A stretch of 64,000 nt of DNA from Eupeodes corollae (GCF_945859685.1 NC_079147.1:64324946-64388945); one strand, 5' to 3'; numbered from the stretch's first letter, positions 45,561-57,202 are shown. A program made the numbers and translations. Notes: generated from the letters alone by a model not told the origin.

Positions 45561-45745
45561 TTCTCCAAGTGCATTTCTTTTCATGAAAATTGCTATCTCA
45601 ATCTAGTCGTTCGGATTCGGCTTAAAACTGTAGGTCCCCTCCATCCCTGAGAACATTACTCACACACAGGAATAGTTGATAGTTGTAAGTCACTAGGCCC
45701 TAATTCTTAACGGACTATTGCGTCACCCAATTTATTATTTATTTC
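45561..45745 (+). mobile_element. SINE, 5' truncated
   Basis: Matches the body and tail of the SINE family (GTTCGGATTCGGCTTAAAAC at 45609, GTAGGTCCCCTCCATCCCTG at 45629, tail CCCAATTTATTATTTATTT ending 45745) and lacks the tRNA-like head. No target duplication was identified. Confidence 0.85.
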
Positions 45746-46341
45746 AATAGGCAGTTTCCTGCCTATTATTTCCTTCGAATTTGGGCCATAGTTTCCTTGC
45801 TGTAGCACAGATTTCAAGGCTTTCCGATTGGTTTTTTGAAGTGGCATGTTATTAATGAACAGTTTAAGTTCACTGCCAATAACTCAGCTTGGAAAACTCT
45901 GCTTCGGAGTCTTAAAGAGTTGGAAAGATTAAGTGTTTTAAAAAACCTTAAGTGTTTTAAAAAACCTACACCTTAATATAAATGGATATTGTCGACTCAT
46001 GTATGTTTGGGGCAAGTTAGCACTTAAGGGTAAAAGGTAAAGTCCAACGTTCAGCTTGCTTATGTATAAGCGGATCGCTTCGCACGACCCCATCTGCGGC
46101 ACTGGACACCTTACTCTACCTTACACCTCTTGACATATTTAGCAAGCAAATAGCTGCAAGTTCTGCTATCCGCCTGAAAGCTTCGTCGCAGTGGACTAAC
46201 AACAACATTGGCCACTCCGTAATTCTTAGGTATTTATAATCAATTCCAAAGCGCACAGACTACATTATCCCCCAACTGCAATTTGACTGAAACTTCCAGA
46301 TTTCTATACTTCCCAGATCTTTTTGGGAGGATAGGTCATTC

Positions 46342-46704
46342 TTGGAGGATGAGTCAATCCATTTTTACACATATGGGTCAAAAACAAAAGAAGGGGTTGG
46401 TGGAGGTGTGTACTCTAAACGACTGAAGTTAAGTCTCTCATTCCGTCTTCCCAATCATTGCAGCGTGTTCCAGGCGGAACTTTTGGCGATAAAGGAAGTC
46501 TTATCTTGGCTCAAAGAAAACGTGATATCAACATCTGATATCCGTAATTTCTCTGACAGCCAGGCCGCTATCAAATCTCTGGTCTCTGTCTCTACAAACT
46601 CTATAACAATCCATAACTGTCGATCATCTTTAATGGAGATGGCACAACAGTTTAATATTCACATTTGCTGCGTGCCGGCCCATAGAGATATTCCAGGTAA
46701 CTGA
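46342..46704 (+). pseudogene. LOA-B RNase H domain
   Basis: Degrades the RNA strand of RNA/DNA hybrids; several R1/LOA-type LINEs carry it after RT. Readable: IHFYTYGSKTKEGVGGGVYS (first catalytic Asp is Tyr here), CSVFQAELLAIKEVLSWL (catalytic Glu kept), FSDSQAAIKSL (second Asp kept) and CVPAHRDIPGN (His region). Loss of the first Asp and a TGA after PGN mark it as dead. Confidence 0.88.
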
Positions 46705-46711
46705 AAGGCAG

Positions 46712-47198
46712 ATGAACTCGCCAGGAACGGTACAGTACAGCCCATCCTACCACGTTTGCAAGTACTATGGCATACCAATCGCTACTTGTAAACTGCTGCT
46801 AATGCAAGACGCTGGCTGTGAGGAGGGCAGCCACCAGGTGGAACAACATCACCACATGTCAAGTCACAAAAAACATCTGGACAAGACTAAATTTAGAACG
46901 TTTAAGGTGCTGGCTCTCTCTAAGCACATCGCATATAAGCTCGATAATAGGTTTCATAACCGGACACTGTCTAATAAGAAAGCACGCCAAGAGACTAGGC
47001 GAATTCTCAAATGACTTTTCCAGAAGCTGTATGGACGAAGAAGGGGAAGAAACGGTTCTTCGTCTTCTCTGCACATGCCCTGCTCTGGCTCGAAAACGTA
47101 AGAATTACCTAGGAGAATTCTTTTTTAACGATCTAAACGATCCAAACGATCTAAATCATATCGGTATAATCAGCCTCTCACGTTTCGTAAGGGCCTGA
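46712..47198 (+). pseudogene. LOA-B C-terminal Cys-rich region
   Basis: The 46818-47198 frame continues the ORF: RWNNITTCQVTKNIWTRLNL, FITGHCLIRKHAKRLGEF and SCMDEEGEETVLRLLCTCPA, with a C-x-D...H/C-x4-C pattern seen in LOA-group C-termini, ending FVRA. A short frame change near 46800 separates it from the RNase H. Confidence 0.8.
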
Positions 47199-47310
47199 AA
47201 CTGGTTCCATTGAGCTTAGGACGAAGCCTGAAGATTCATGTGGTATCACAATGGGCCATTAAACTGGCCTAAGTGTGTCCGTTTCCATCTTGGATAGCCA
47301 CTATAACCCA

Positions 47311-47879
47311 ACCTAGCAGTAAAGGGTTGATTGAAATTCAGACCTGGAGTCGTGAAGTCTGTGCCTACAATGTTCCCTATGTATTCATGAATAATCTGCC
47401 CGATGTGGCTGCTTTTCCATTGTACATTGCTTCTATTCCTTCTGTTATAGTCGTCTTCATTGACCCTGTTATGCCTATGATGCCATTCTCTGTCCCATTG
47501 TTAGGATTTTTGTGTTTTTAACTTTCTCTAACGCATTTTACTATACCATGTTACCATAAGTGATTATTGGTTTGACGAATGCAATGCACATATGATGACT
47601 ATGATGACACAGTATGATTTTAGGAGTTGGTCTCCAATTTCTACCAAAGATCATATTACATAGCAGATCTCTCCAGAGTATTTCGACCGCAATCCAGCTT
47701 TTCATCCTAGGTATTTATCTTTGCTTGATAATTTAAATGGGGCTCTTCCTTTACTAGGAATAGAATTGTGTAATCTGGGTAATGCGCCGGCGGCACCATT
47801 GGGCCGTATTTCTTCCGTGATGATCAAGACCGGCACGTTACTGTGAATGGGGATTGCTACCGTTGAATGATAACTAAAT
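47311..47879. other. Unassigned spacer
   Basis: No domain recognised in either strand. The 82-codon plus ORF (47273-47521) begins in the LOA-B 3' end and is hydrophobic without known motif. Confidence 0.45.
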
Positions 47880-48335
47880 AGTTTTGGCCTAAATTGGATG
47901 ATATGGACTTGGAGGACATGTAGTTTTAACAGGACCACAAGACAGCGAATTACACAATTAATTTATTGGAAACCAAGTTATCTCACTAAATGGTCCAGTT
48001 GCTTGGCCGCCTCTGTTGTGCAATGTGAAGCCGTTAGACTATTTCATGTGGGGCCACGTCAAGTCTATAGTCTATGCCATCAAGCCAGCGACGATTGATA
48101 AACTTCGTACGAATATCGATTGTGATTTTGATTGTGATTGTGATGCTTGAGAACCGTCAAAAATTGGGTTTAGCGTCTAGACTTCTGCAAGCGTTCTCGT
48201 GGGGGCCATGCAAAAGAAATCGAGTTCATAATGGCATCAAACATACTTTCACAGGAATAAAGAATTTCACTGATATCCAAAACCGTTTTTGTTTTATTTA
48301 AAAAAAACTTTTGTAAAGCGCTCTTATTAAAGACC
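47880..48335 (+). mobile_element. Mariner-type transposon, 3' end
   Basis: The C-terminal transposase part is readable across frames: LDYFMWGHVKSIVYA around 48030-48075 (third catalytic Asp region) and PATIDKLRTNID after it. The right end TTTTGTAAAGCGCTCTTATT at 48309-48328 resembles a terminal inverted repeat and partly mirrors the sequence at 5969. The upstream part up to 47900 is decayed (QQDGA-like region frameshifted). Confidence 0.7.
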
Positions 48336-48394
48336 TCGATAATTTGTTTAGGATTTCGGTAATGACCAGAATCCAAAAAAGTGATGAGACTAAA

Positions 48395-49400
48395 CCTCGT
48401 TAAGATGTTCCTCTGCATGTTGATACTTTGAGCTCTGAACCAACTAGTTCGCTATTGATCTGTCTCTGTTTAACCATACACATGATCCAGTTTATAATAG
48501 ATCGTTCTGTTTCTAGACCCGTGAGAGATTTTTTGATTGCACTGTTTTGTAATTTTTTGAAGGCCCCTTCGATGTCAAAACGCAGCCAGTGTATACTTCT
48601 TATCATGGAGTGTCTTGTGTATAATTCTCACGGCGCAGTCAGCGGATATCTAAATATCTAGAAGTCTCTCTAAAGTTTGAAGAGTAAACGTTGTAAGACT
48701 AATTGGTCTGTGGTCTGTAGCAGAAATGTAGCTAGGCTTACCAGCTTTAGGTATGAAAACTACTCTGACTTCACTTCACATTCTATTTAAAAAAAAAATT
48801 TCTCTAAGTGCTTCTTTTAGCACGTTGCGACTCTGCCTTGAATCTTTTTTGACTTGACTTAAAGGAGTCCCAGTCACCGTATAGTCTTGTGCATTTATTA
48901 ACATTGAAAAATCTGTTTGTTTCTTCTCATATGTTTTCAAAGCTCATTAAGCTAAGTTGTTAGTGTATCTAAACATTTCGGCTCAGGTATGATACTTGAA
49001 TATATATCGTTACCTAATTTTCAATCGAATCTTTGCCAGTTAATATTCCAATGATTCCTAAATCCAATTGGTCTATTATACAAGTTCCTGAACTACTTGT
49101 TACAATAATGGTAAATACTTCCTTTTGGTTTTTAGTATCAAAAATAAGTCTGTTCTTCCCATTTGATAGTAACAGATTGTTTTCCAAAATATATTCAAAA
49201 AGGGGCCCTACTGAACATGATGTGCCTTGGCGTCGCAGCCTAAGACTAGATAAGTTGGTAAGTTCTGCTGGTGGTCCTTCAATTCCATAATGGGGCATAC
49301 AAACTGATCCCACGATGAGTTTTGGTAAGTTATCTCGTTCCAGTCTTACTGCTGTCTGGTCCATGTTACTAAATTTACTGTATTTACATATCACTTAGGT
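48395..49400 (-). mobile_element. Second R1/LOA-type element (LOA-C), endonuclease and RT fragments
   Basis: Minus-strand endonuclease (49394-49014) is followed by RT pieces (48790-48395). The RT shows FDIEGAFKKLQNSAIKKSLT (motif A with Asp present), NWIMCMVKQRQINSELVG and STCRGT at the point where it ends. Sequence differs clearly from LOA-A, so it is another family. It is 3' truncated at 48395, within the RT block, and decayed. Confidence 0.82.
49014..49394 (-). pseudogene. LOA-C endonuclease, C-terminal half
   Basis: Encodes DQTAVRLERDNLPKLIVGSV, IEGPPAELTNL and then LFEYILENNLLLSNGKNRLI. The expected GCDANAHH block between these is deleted or scrambled (RRQGTSCSVGPLF). An ITVTS-like segment follows. 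It is the same domain type as in LOA-A at 1966-2355, in the same orientation. Confidence 0.75.
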
Positions 49401-51349
49401 TTGCATAATGCAGTACGAGATCTTAAGAATTTAAACCTTTAATTTTGACACTTGTTAACAGGGTTCCTGTATTAGGACAATGTAATAATGTCCACTGTTT
49501 TTACAGTAAACCATGTTGGCGCTTTACTGTTTTGAATATTAATAGGTGTAAATATGTCGATTCGATTAAGGTGACACAGCACCGCTGGTAAGCCCCTGGA
49601 GCTGCTGAAGAGTACTGTCATTATCACAAGTTATAATTTTGAATCCATATCGACCGTTCTGAGGTTGTCGACCCTTACCCTGGGTTATGTCCAGTTTTAG
49701 TTAGGTAACCCCATTTTGTTCGAAACACTATTAAATATCCTTAAGTTTCATAGCAGAATTAATTCAGTAATTCAGATAAGGTATATTTACTCTCAGACCC
49801 ATCTCTTAAGCCAGGACACCTTACAACAAGGCCATGATATAATGTAAGTAAGAAACCCTAGTTTTTTTTTCATCCCTATATCATAGTCATTCATTATATT
49901 AACTTAATTTGTCTGCATAAAAGATGAGGGTAATAGAACTCAAAAATGCACTCTTATATGTAGTATGCGATATTTAGCACATTATGGCCAAGTCATAGCT
50001 GGACAACCCAAGATCAAATTGTGACTCCTACTAATATGTTTGATAAAATATTGGTCAATATCAAATAACAGATATTGCTTCTACGTATTATGTAGAGAGC
50101 AAGATGAATCTGTTACGATTCTTGCAATTTTAATGAATATGAAAAATTAATTAAGTTTAGAATGAGGTTGAATAATCAAATGAGTTTATTCCCCTCAAAA
50201 ATGCATAAGTTCTTAAGAACTCACCGTACCCTCTAATATACTCAAATTGAGCTCCCAAAAAATAAAACAAAATAAAGTTTTTCTCCATTGTCTATTTTCG
50301 TATATTAATTGACTAATATTCTAATAACTCAAGAGTATAAAGGATAACACACAAAAGTAGTACAATTAATGCAAAACAATAGCAACAAATTAACTTAATC
50401 GAATTTGCTTTTTTCCAACGAACTACTCGTATATCAACCTACATTTCATATTCAACCCTCGCAAATAATAATCATCATTATCATCAGCCTTGTTATTGTT
50501 AATAATTATTAACTTTTTTTAAAAACGTATTCCCTGCAATCAAAAGAGCTTATACAAGTGTGGGTGACATCCTACTTCAAAAAAAAAGTGTGGCAAATTT
50601 CCTTTCATTAAAAAATAAACGTATCTAGAAAATATCAACCACTACAAAACCTAAACGTGGAAAACGTGGATACGTGATTTGCGTGTTGATAAAAAAGAAA
50701 ATATTTTAAATTCAAATTCTAATTTCAAATGTGATTAGGTATTTTTATATTCAGTCGTTTACCAAAAGGAAGTTCCAACCAAACAACAATAATGATAATA
50801 ACTTTTTCTTTTTCAAGCTGTGTATATTTTTAGTATACGCAAATATTAATACCACAAAAATGAACGTACCTAAGCTTATTTAAAAAAAATAACTCCGGAG
50901 GCAAATTAAGTTCGTATTGTGATGATTCCACTTTACATTTTTAACTCATAGAATGTTTTTTCAACATTCTCGGTGCTTGGTTTTTGATATTAGGGGGAGG
51001 AGGACTGATTTTGAATTGCTGGTGTTTTTCTATTTAAACATTGAGGGAATATTTAATTTTTTTTTATAATAATTAAGTTCGATTGATATAATGTTTAACT
51101 CTAATTGTGTCAGTGAATTTAGATTATTGTTATTGCAGTAGACTAGATTTAAATAGTGCTGTTGAATTTTAAATAATAATTGATGAACTTATTGTAGAAC
51201 AAACTTAAAACAAATAAACATATCAACCATTTAGTCATTTAAAATCCATTAAAAATCTGACTTCGAGTGAGGGATACAGGATAGGTATATATTTCGTACA
51301 ACTTATGACAAGACCCTAAATTAAAAATTGGGCTGTTAGATTGTTTAAT
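49401..51349. other. Unassigned AT-rich region
   Basis: About 1.9 kb, AT-rich, with only chance ORFs. Some could be Helitron 5' sequence, but I recognise no Rep motif or TC-start, so nothing is assigned. Confidence 0.45.
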
Positions 51350-51354
51350 ACACA

Positions 51355-51975
51355 ATGAGACAGTAAAGCATTTGCCGAAAAAGTTCATACAAATTTTCCA
51401 CAATTAAATCAACAACAAGGAATTGCTTACAAAACTTTGATAAACGCTGTGAACAATATTGGTCTGCTGGAATTTACTTCCTTGATGATCCCGGAGGAAT
51501 AGGAAAAACGTTTTAAATTTTATTGAAGGCGGGTGCTCTACACATTATGCCTTCAAATTACTACAGATATGGAAATTTATTGTTTAGGATGAATGACATT
51601 GGACCAATAAGCAGTTGTTGGAAATTATGGAAATAATAAAGTATCAGTGGATACCTCGAGGATTCATCAAATTAACCACAGACTTCTTTCACATCACAAA
51701 ATCAAAAGAGGAGCTTATTTAGCGTGATATAGATATAGCTCAACAGTCAAATAACAACAATTGGGTGGGTAAACAAGCGACGAAAAATATCGGCGACGAA
51801 AAATTAAGATTTGAAGGATCTAAACTCAATGCAACCATTCAGAATTTTCTCATTGGACAGTTGGTTTCCTTCAAGTCAGTTGACACCGCTATGAACCTAT
51901 TGACTATTTTGGTAGTCAATTTTCAGCCAATAATCGTGATAGTCAATAGAACAATTTTTGGCTGTCAATATTAAG
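51355..51975 (+). pseudogene. Helitron helicase, P-loop and central blocks
   Basis: Helicase unwinding DNA during rolling-circle transposition. Around 51395-51520: QLNQQQGIAYKTLINAVNN, then WSAGIYFLDDPGGIGKTF followed by a stop (Walker A; the usual form is DAPGGTGKT, so the Thr before Gly-Lys-Thr is Ile). Around 51660-51770: RGFIKLTTDFFHITKSKEEL and NNWVGKQATKNI. The 51765-51974 frame gives IQNFLIGQLVSFKSVDTAMN, the block before the last helicase motifs. Frame breaks separate these. Confidence 0.82.
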
Positions 51976-51989
51976 ATCCGATTTTTTTT

Positions 51990-54900
51990 ACAATTTGGTA
52001 GTCAATATGACAACTTCAGTAGTCAATATGACAACTTCAGTAGTCAATATGACAACTGCGGTAGTCAATATTTCAACTGCGGTAGTCAATACGACAACTT
52101 CGGTAGTCAATATGACAACTTAAGTAATCAATACTACAACGGCGGTAGTCAATACGACAACTGCGGTAATCAATACGACAACTGCGATAGCCAATATGAC
52201 AACTGCGGTAGTCAATACGACTACTTCGGTAGTCAATATGACAACTTCAGTAGTCAATACTACAACTGCAGTAGTCAATATGACAACTTCGGTAGTTAAT
52301 ACGACAACTTCGGTAGTCAATACGACAACTTCGGTAGTCAATACGACTAATATGACAACTTCGGTAGTCAATATTCCAACGGCGCAGTGGTAGTCAATAT
52401 GACAACTTCGGTAGTCGGTATGACAACTTCAGTAGTCAATACTACAACTGCAGTAGTCAATATGACAACTTCGGTAGTTAATACGACAACTTCGGTAGTC
52501 AATACGACAACTTCGGTAGTCAATACGACTAATATGACAACTTCGGTAGTCAATATTCCAACGGCGCAGTGGTAGTTAATACGACAACTTCGGTAGTCAA
52601 TACGACAACTTCGGTAGTCAATACGACTAATATGACAACTTCAGTAGTCAATATGACAACTGAGGTAGACAATATGACAACTGCGGTAGTCAATATGACA
52701 ACTGCGGTAGTGAATACGACAACTGAGGTAGTCAATATGACAACTTCGGTAGTAAATATGACAACTTCGGTAGTAAATATGACAACTTCGGTAGTAAGTA
52801 TGACTAATATGACAACTTCGGTAGTCAATATTCTAACGGCGCAGTGGTAGTCAATATGACAACTGCGGTAGTCAATATGACAACTGCGGTAGTCAATACG
52901 ACTACTTCGGTAGTCAATATGACAACTTCAGTAGTCAATACTACAACTGCAGTAGTCAATATGATAACTGAGGTAGTCAATTTGACAACTAACTGCGGTA
53001 TTCAATACGACAACTTCGGTAGTCAATACGACTAATATGACAACTTCGGTAGTCAATATTCCAACGGCGCAGTGGTAGTCAATATGACAACTTCGGTAGT
53101 CGGTATGACAACTTTAGCAGTCAATACTACAACTGCGGTAGACTATACGACAACTGCGGTAGCCAATACTACAACTGCAGTAGTCAATATGACAACTGCG
53201 GTAGTCAATACGACAACTTCGGTAGTCAATACGACTAATATGGCAACTTCGGTAGTCAATATTCCAACGGCGCAGTGGTAGTCAATATGACAACTTCAGT
53301 AGTCAATATGACAACTTCAGTAGTCAATATGACAACTGCGGTAGTCAATATTTCAACTGCGGTAGTCAATACGACAACTGCGGTAATCAATACGACTACT
53401 TCGGTAGTCAATATGACAACTTCAGTAGTCAATACTACAACTGCAGTAGTCAATATGACAACTTCGGTAGTTAATACGACAACTTCGGTAGTCAATACGA
53501 CAACTTCGGTAGTCAATACGACTAATATGACAACTTCGGTAGTCAATATTCCAACGGCGCAGTGGTAGTTAATACGACAACTTCGGTAGTCAATACGACA
53601 ACTTCGGTAGTCAATACGACTAATATGACAACTTCAGTAGTCAATATGACAACTGAGGTAGACAATATGACAACTGCGGTAGTCAATATGACAACTGCGG
53701 TAGTGAATACGACAACTGAGGTAGTCAATATGACAACTTCGGTAGTAAATATGACAACTTCGGTAGTAAATATGACAACTTCGGTAGTAAGTATGACTAA
53801 TATGACAACTTCGGTAGTCAATATTCTAACGGCGCAGTGGTAGTCAATATGACAACTGCGGTAGTCAATATGACAACTGCGGTAGTCAATACGACTACTT
53901 CGGTAGTCAATATGACAACTTCAGTAGTCAATACTACAACTGCAGTAGTCAATATGATAACTGAGGTAGTCAATTTGACAACTAACTGCGGTATTCAATA
54001 CGACAACTTCGGTAGTCAATACGACTAATATGACAACTTCGGTAGTCAATATTCCAACGGCGCAGTGGTAGTCAATATGACAACTTCGGTAGTCGGTATG
54101 ACAACTTTAGCAGTCAATACTACAACTGCGGTAGACTATACGACAACTGCGGTAGCCAATACTACAACTGCAGTAGTCAATATGACAACTGCGGTAGTCA
54201 ATACGACAACTTCGGTAGTCAATACGACTAATATGGCAACTTCGGTAGTCAATATTCCAACGGCGCAGTGGTAGTCAATATGACAACTTCAGTAGTCAAT
54301 ATGACAACTTCAGTAGTCAATATGACAACTGCGGTAGTCAATATTTCAACTGCGGTAGTCAATACGACAACTGCGGTAATCAATACGACTACTTCGGTAG
54401 TCAATATGACAACTTCAGTAGTCAATACTACAACTGCAGTAGTCAATATGACAACTTCGGTAGTTAATACGACTACTTCGGTAGTCAATATGACAACTTC
54501 AGTAGTCAATATGACAACTGAGGTAGACAATATGACAACTGCGGTAGTCAATATGACAACTGCGGTAGTGAATACGACAACTTCGGTAGTAAATATGACA
54601 ACTGCGGTAGTCAATACGACAACTTCGGTAGTCAGTATGACAACTTTAGCAGTCAATACTACAACTGCGGTAGCCTATACGACAACTGCGGTAGCCAATA
54701 CTACAACTGCAGTAGTCAATATGATAACTGAGGTAGTCAATATGACAACTGCGGTATTCAATACGACAACTTCGGTAGTCAATACGACTAATATGACAAC
54801 TTCGGTAGTCAATATTCCAACGGCGCAGTGGTAGTCAATATGACAACTTCGGTAGTCGGTATGACAACTTTAGCAGTCAATACTACAACTGCGGTAGCCT

Positions 54901-55520
54901 ATACGACAACTGCGGTAGCCAATACTACAACTGCAGTAGTCAATATGATAACTGAGGTAGTCAATATGACAACTGCGGTAGTCAATACGACAACTTCGGT
55001 AGTCAATACGACTAATATGGCAACTTCGGTAGTCAATATTCCAACGGCGCAGTGGTAGTCAATATGACAACTTCAGTAGTCAATATGACAACTTCAGTAG
55101 TCAATATGACAACTGCGGTAGTCAATATTTCAACTGCGGTAATCAATACGACTACTTCGGTAGTCAATATGACAACATCAGTAGTCAATACTACAACTGC
55201 AGTAGTCAATATGACAACTTCGGTAGTTAATACGACAACTTCGGTAGTCAATACGACAACTTCGGTAGTCAATATGACAACTGCGGTAGTGAATACGACA
55301 ACTTCGGTAGTAAATATGACAACTGCGGTAGTCAATACGACAACTTCGGTAGTCAATACGACTAATATGACAACTTCGGTAGTCAATATTCCAACGGCGC
55401 GGCGCAGTGTTAGTCAATATGACAACTTTAGTAGTCAATACTACAACTGCGGTAGTCAGTACGACAACTTCGCTAGTCAATACGACAACTGCGGTAATTA
55501 ATATGACAATTTGGTCTTTA
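51990..55520 (+). repeat. 21-bp minisatellite array, about 3.5 kb
   Basis: About 165 units of a 21-bp sequence with core GTAGTCAATAYGACAACT plus three bases. Because 21 is a multiple of 3, two plus frames (VVNTTTS and SQYDNFG heptads) and two minus frames (TEVVILT and RSCHIDY) are open, giving many false ORFs. Variants with TCGG, GCGG, TCAG or GAGG ends alternate. A linker, ATTCCAACGGCGCAGTGG, recurs about every 180-290 bp and marks higher-order units. Confidence 0.95.
52415..54473 (+). repeat. 993-bp higher-order tandem duplication inside the minisatellite
   Basis: 52415-53480 repeats at 53408-54473 with an offset of exactly 993 bp. The peptides at 52569-52850, 52844-53035 and 53072-53281 are identical to those at 53562-53843, 53837-54028 and 54065-54274, including rare variants. 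A further 763-bp offset relates 54065-54274 to 54828-55058. This is either very recent duplication or an assembly repeat. Confidence 0.88.
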
Positions 55521-55599
55521 AACCGTAATCTAATTTGAATACCGGGCAGTCAATATAACAATCCTCGATGTCGATAGTCAATTTTGGTAGTCAACCAAA

Positions 55600-55935
55600 A
55601 TGTCCTATTAATATGAAAATCTGAAGGAGAAGATGTCTTCATCCCGCCTATACCAATGATTTAAACGGATTAACGACTCAATTTAATTTACAATTTTCTA
55701 GACGTACTGCCTTTGCAATGACCATAGAGAAATCGCAAGTCCAGTCGTTTGGAGGTTTGCGAAATGAACTTGAAGTTTCCATGTTTCGGAAATAGACAAT
55801 TTAACAGTGATCTTTTTTAATTTACGCGTCACACAATAAATAAAAAAGTGAGTTTATTAGTATTATTTTATACGGAAATTTAGGTCTTTTATTTATTGAC
55901 TAAGGCAATATGAAGTATGCCGGGTCAGCTAGTTC
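55600..55935 (+). pseudogene. Helitron helicase C-terminal blocks and 3' terminus
   Basis: Reads EGEDVFIPPIPM near 55625, then TTQFNLQFSRRTAFAMTIEK and SQVQSFGGL (the penultimate helicase motif; normally FAMTINKAQGQ). The last block is damaged. The element then ends with AAGTATGCCGGGTCAGCTAG (55913-55932) before T. A 3' hairpin could not be confirmed by eye. Confidence 0.8.
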
Positions 55936-56289
55936 CTTATACTTAACACTTAAAGGATTTTTAATGTAGATATTTTATGTTTTTAACAATATTTTGCTTA
56001 GAATGAAATAATTTTGAAATCAATACCTTCATTTTTTCTCCGAAAATTTGTTTTTATTAACATTATTTTATAAGACTAAAAATAACAGTAGTCCTAACAT
56101 TTTTTTTTTAAGTCAACTATTGAAAATTCGAATTTTCGCAAAAATTAATAGATAGTTCCTTTTTAATTTTTTCTTTAAAAAATATGATTGTTTTGCTCTG
56201 GAATGGTACAACCCAAAGAACCATTTTTTTGTTAAATTATCTCATAAACTTATCAACCGATTTTTTCTTGACATTCTTTTGTACTAAAT
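55936..56289. other. Spacer, no gene seen
   Basis: AT-rich with T-runs; no motif recognised. Confidence 0.5.
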
Positions 56290-56436
56290 AAATGCATTAG
56301 GTGGCGCGCCAATCCGTTGAGAACTACGGTCTAGTGACTTACAACTCTTAACCATTCCTGTGTGCTGGTATTGTTGGAGGGGACCTAAAGTTTTAAGCCG
56401 AATCCCAACGTTTAATTTGAGAAAGCACTTTTCATG
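56290..56436 (-). mobile_element. SINE 3' portion (minus)
   Basis: Matches the SINE tail-side half in minus orientation (GTCTAGTGACTTACAACTCT at 56329 and AAGCCGAATCCCAACG at 56395) up to CACTTTTCATG, where RTE-1 5' UTR sequence follows in plus orientation. The tRNA-like head is missing. Confidence 0.82.
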
Positions 56437-56702
56437 TGTTTTCAAGAGAACACAAGCGTCCACAGGTTTTTCTATAAACCCATCTCTGTCTATCAATTCG
56501 TACTCTTACCTCCCCGCGGTGAACATCGGGTGCCTAGTACCTGAACTGGAGATTGGGTTCTAACCTTAGTGGAAAGTTGTTGGGCTCAGCAAACGAGATA
56601 GGGGGGGGAGAGGTGTTTCCACTAAGGCACCTCTCCTTATCCAGACGGCAGCAGACGAGTTATCAAGATTGAATAAACCGTAGCTTCTACAGTTCCGGTA
56701 AG
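56437..56702 (+). mobile_element. RTE-1 5'-UTR fragment only
   Basis: About 265 bp align with the 5' UTR of copies E (17311-17575) and F (24386-24535): CACAGGTTTTTCTATAAACC, GGAGATTGGGTTCTAACC and ACCTCTCCTTATCCAGACGG. It stops at TTCCGGTAAG, before the coding region. A 5'-only LINE piece is unusual, since LINE copies normally lose the 5' end. Confidence 0.85.
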
Positions 56703-57199
56703 TCAATTGTTTGAGGAGTGAGAAAAAAAAAACACTTAATGCCTTAAAGAGTTAGGGCCAGGTGGACCAGAATAACTATTGATCCAAAACAAAAAAAATA
56801 GTATTGTTTTGCTATTCGGCAAAGTGTGACTTTGATTTTCATCTCGGAAATTTCATCCAGATCTTAAAAGAATGCCCTTCCGAAGCATAACATTCTGCAT
56901 GCACTCCTATTGGTTAATGTCCGGTACTTGCAGCGACCATTTTCTATATCATGCTTGGGTCTGCATAAAAGTTCGATAGAAAGGTTTTTGTTTTAGGTAG
57001 GCCACATGGTTTTGGATACAGTACAGTCCGTTAGATTGTTCCACCTGCGGTTAGATTCTTTCAGAAAAATTGAGAACATGTTGCCCTTTATAAACCCTAT
57101 ATTTTTAACCCAATATTTTCCCTTTTATGCAACTGAGCTATAAGGGGTTGACCCTAGCAGGGCCAAGTCATAGGCCCATTCTTTTCACGTACTTGATTA
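56703..57199. other. Unassigned spacer
   Basis: No recognised domain; an A-run near 56725 and a few short ORFs only. Confidence 0.5.
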
Positions 57200-57202
57200 C
57201 CC

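Larger units (their letters stand above)
46036..47310 (+). mobile_element. R1/LOA-type retrotransposon, 3' half (copy LOA-B)
   Basis: Starts inside the RT thumb and runs through an RNase H domain and a C-terminal Cys/His region to a 3' end near 47310 (ACTATAACCCAACCTAGC). Its first about 115 bp (46040-46160) are the reverse complement of positions 1-120 at about 90% identity, so it belongs to the same family as LOA-A in the opposite orientation. Together the two pieces cover almost the whole element. Confidence 0.87.
51350..55935 (+). mobile_element. Helitron remnant split by a large minisatellite
   Basis: Helicase blocks of a Helitron Rep/helicase protein lie on both sides of a 21-bp repeat array: P-loop and following blocks at 51350-51975, the last helicase blocks at 55600-55795. 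The right terminus GGGTCAGCTAG followed by T at 55922-55933 matches the CTAG-T end typical of Helitrons. The Rep nuclease and the 5' end are not recognised. Stops show it is inactive. Confidence 0.8.

Noticed and set aside
45920..45975. Duplicated AAGTGTTTTAAAAAACCT
   Set aside because: A simple local 20-bp slippage duplication, without links to a larger element.
51958..55501. Many long ORFs (60-188 codons) in the repeat array as a repetitive protein gene
   Set aside because: A 21-bp unit lacking stops in a frame gives endless ORFs on both strands; the linker repeatedly introduces stops (GTGG followed by TAG), there is no start context or signal, and Helitron sequence flanks the array.
51990..55520. 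CRISPR-like array
   Set aside because: The units are contiguous 21-bp repeats without unique spacers, in a eukaryotic transposon context.
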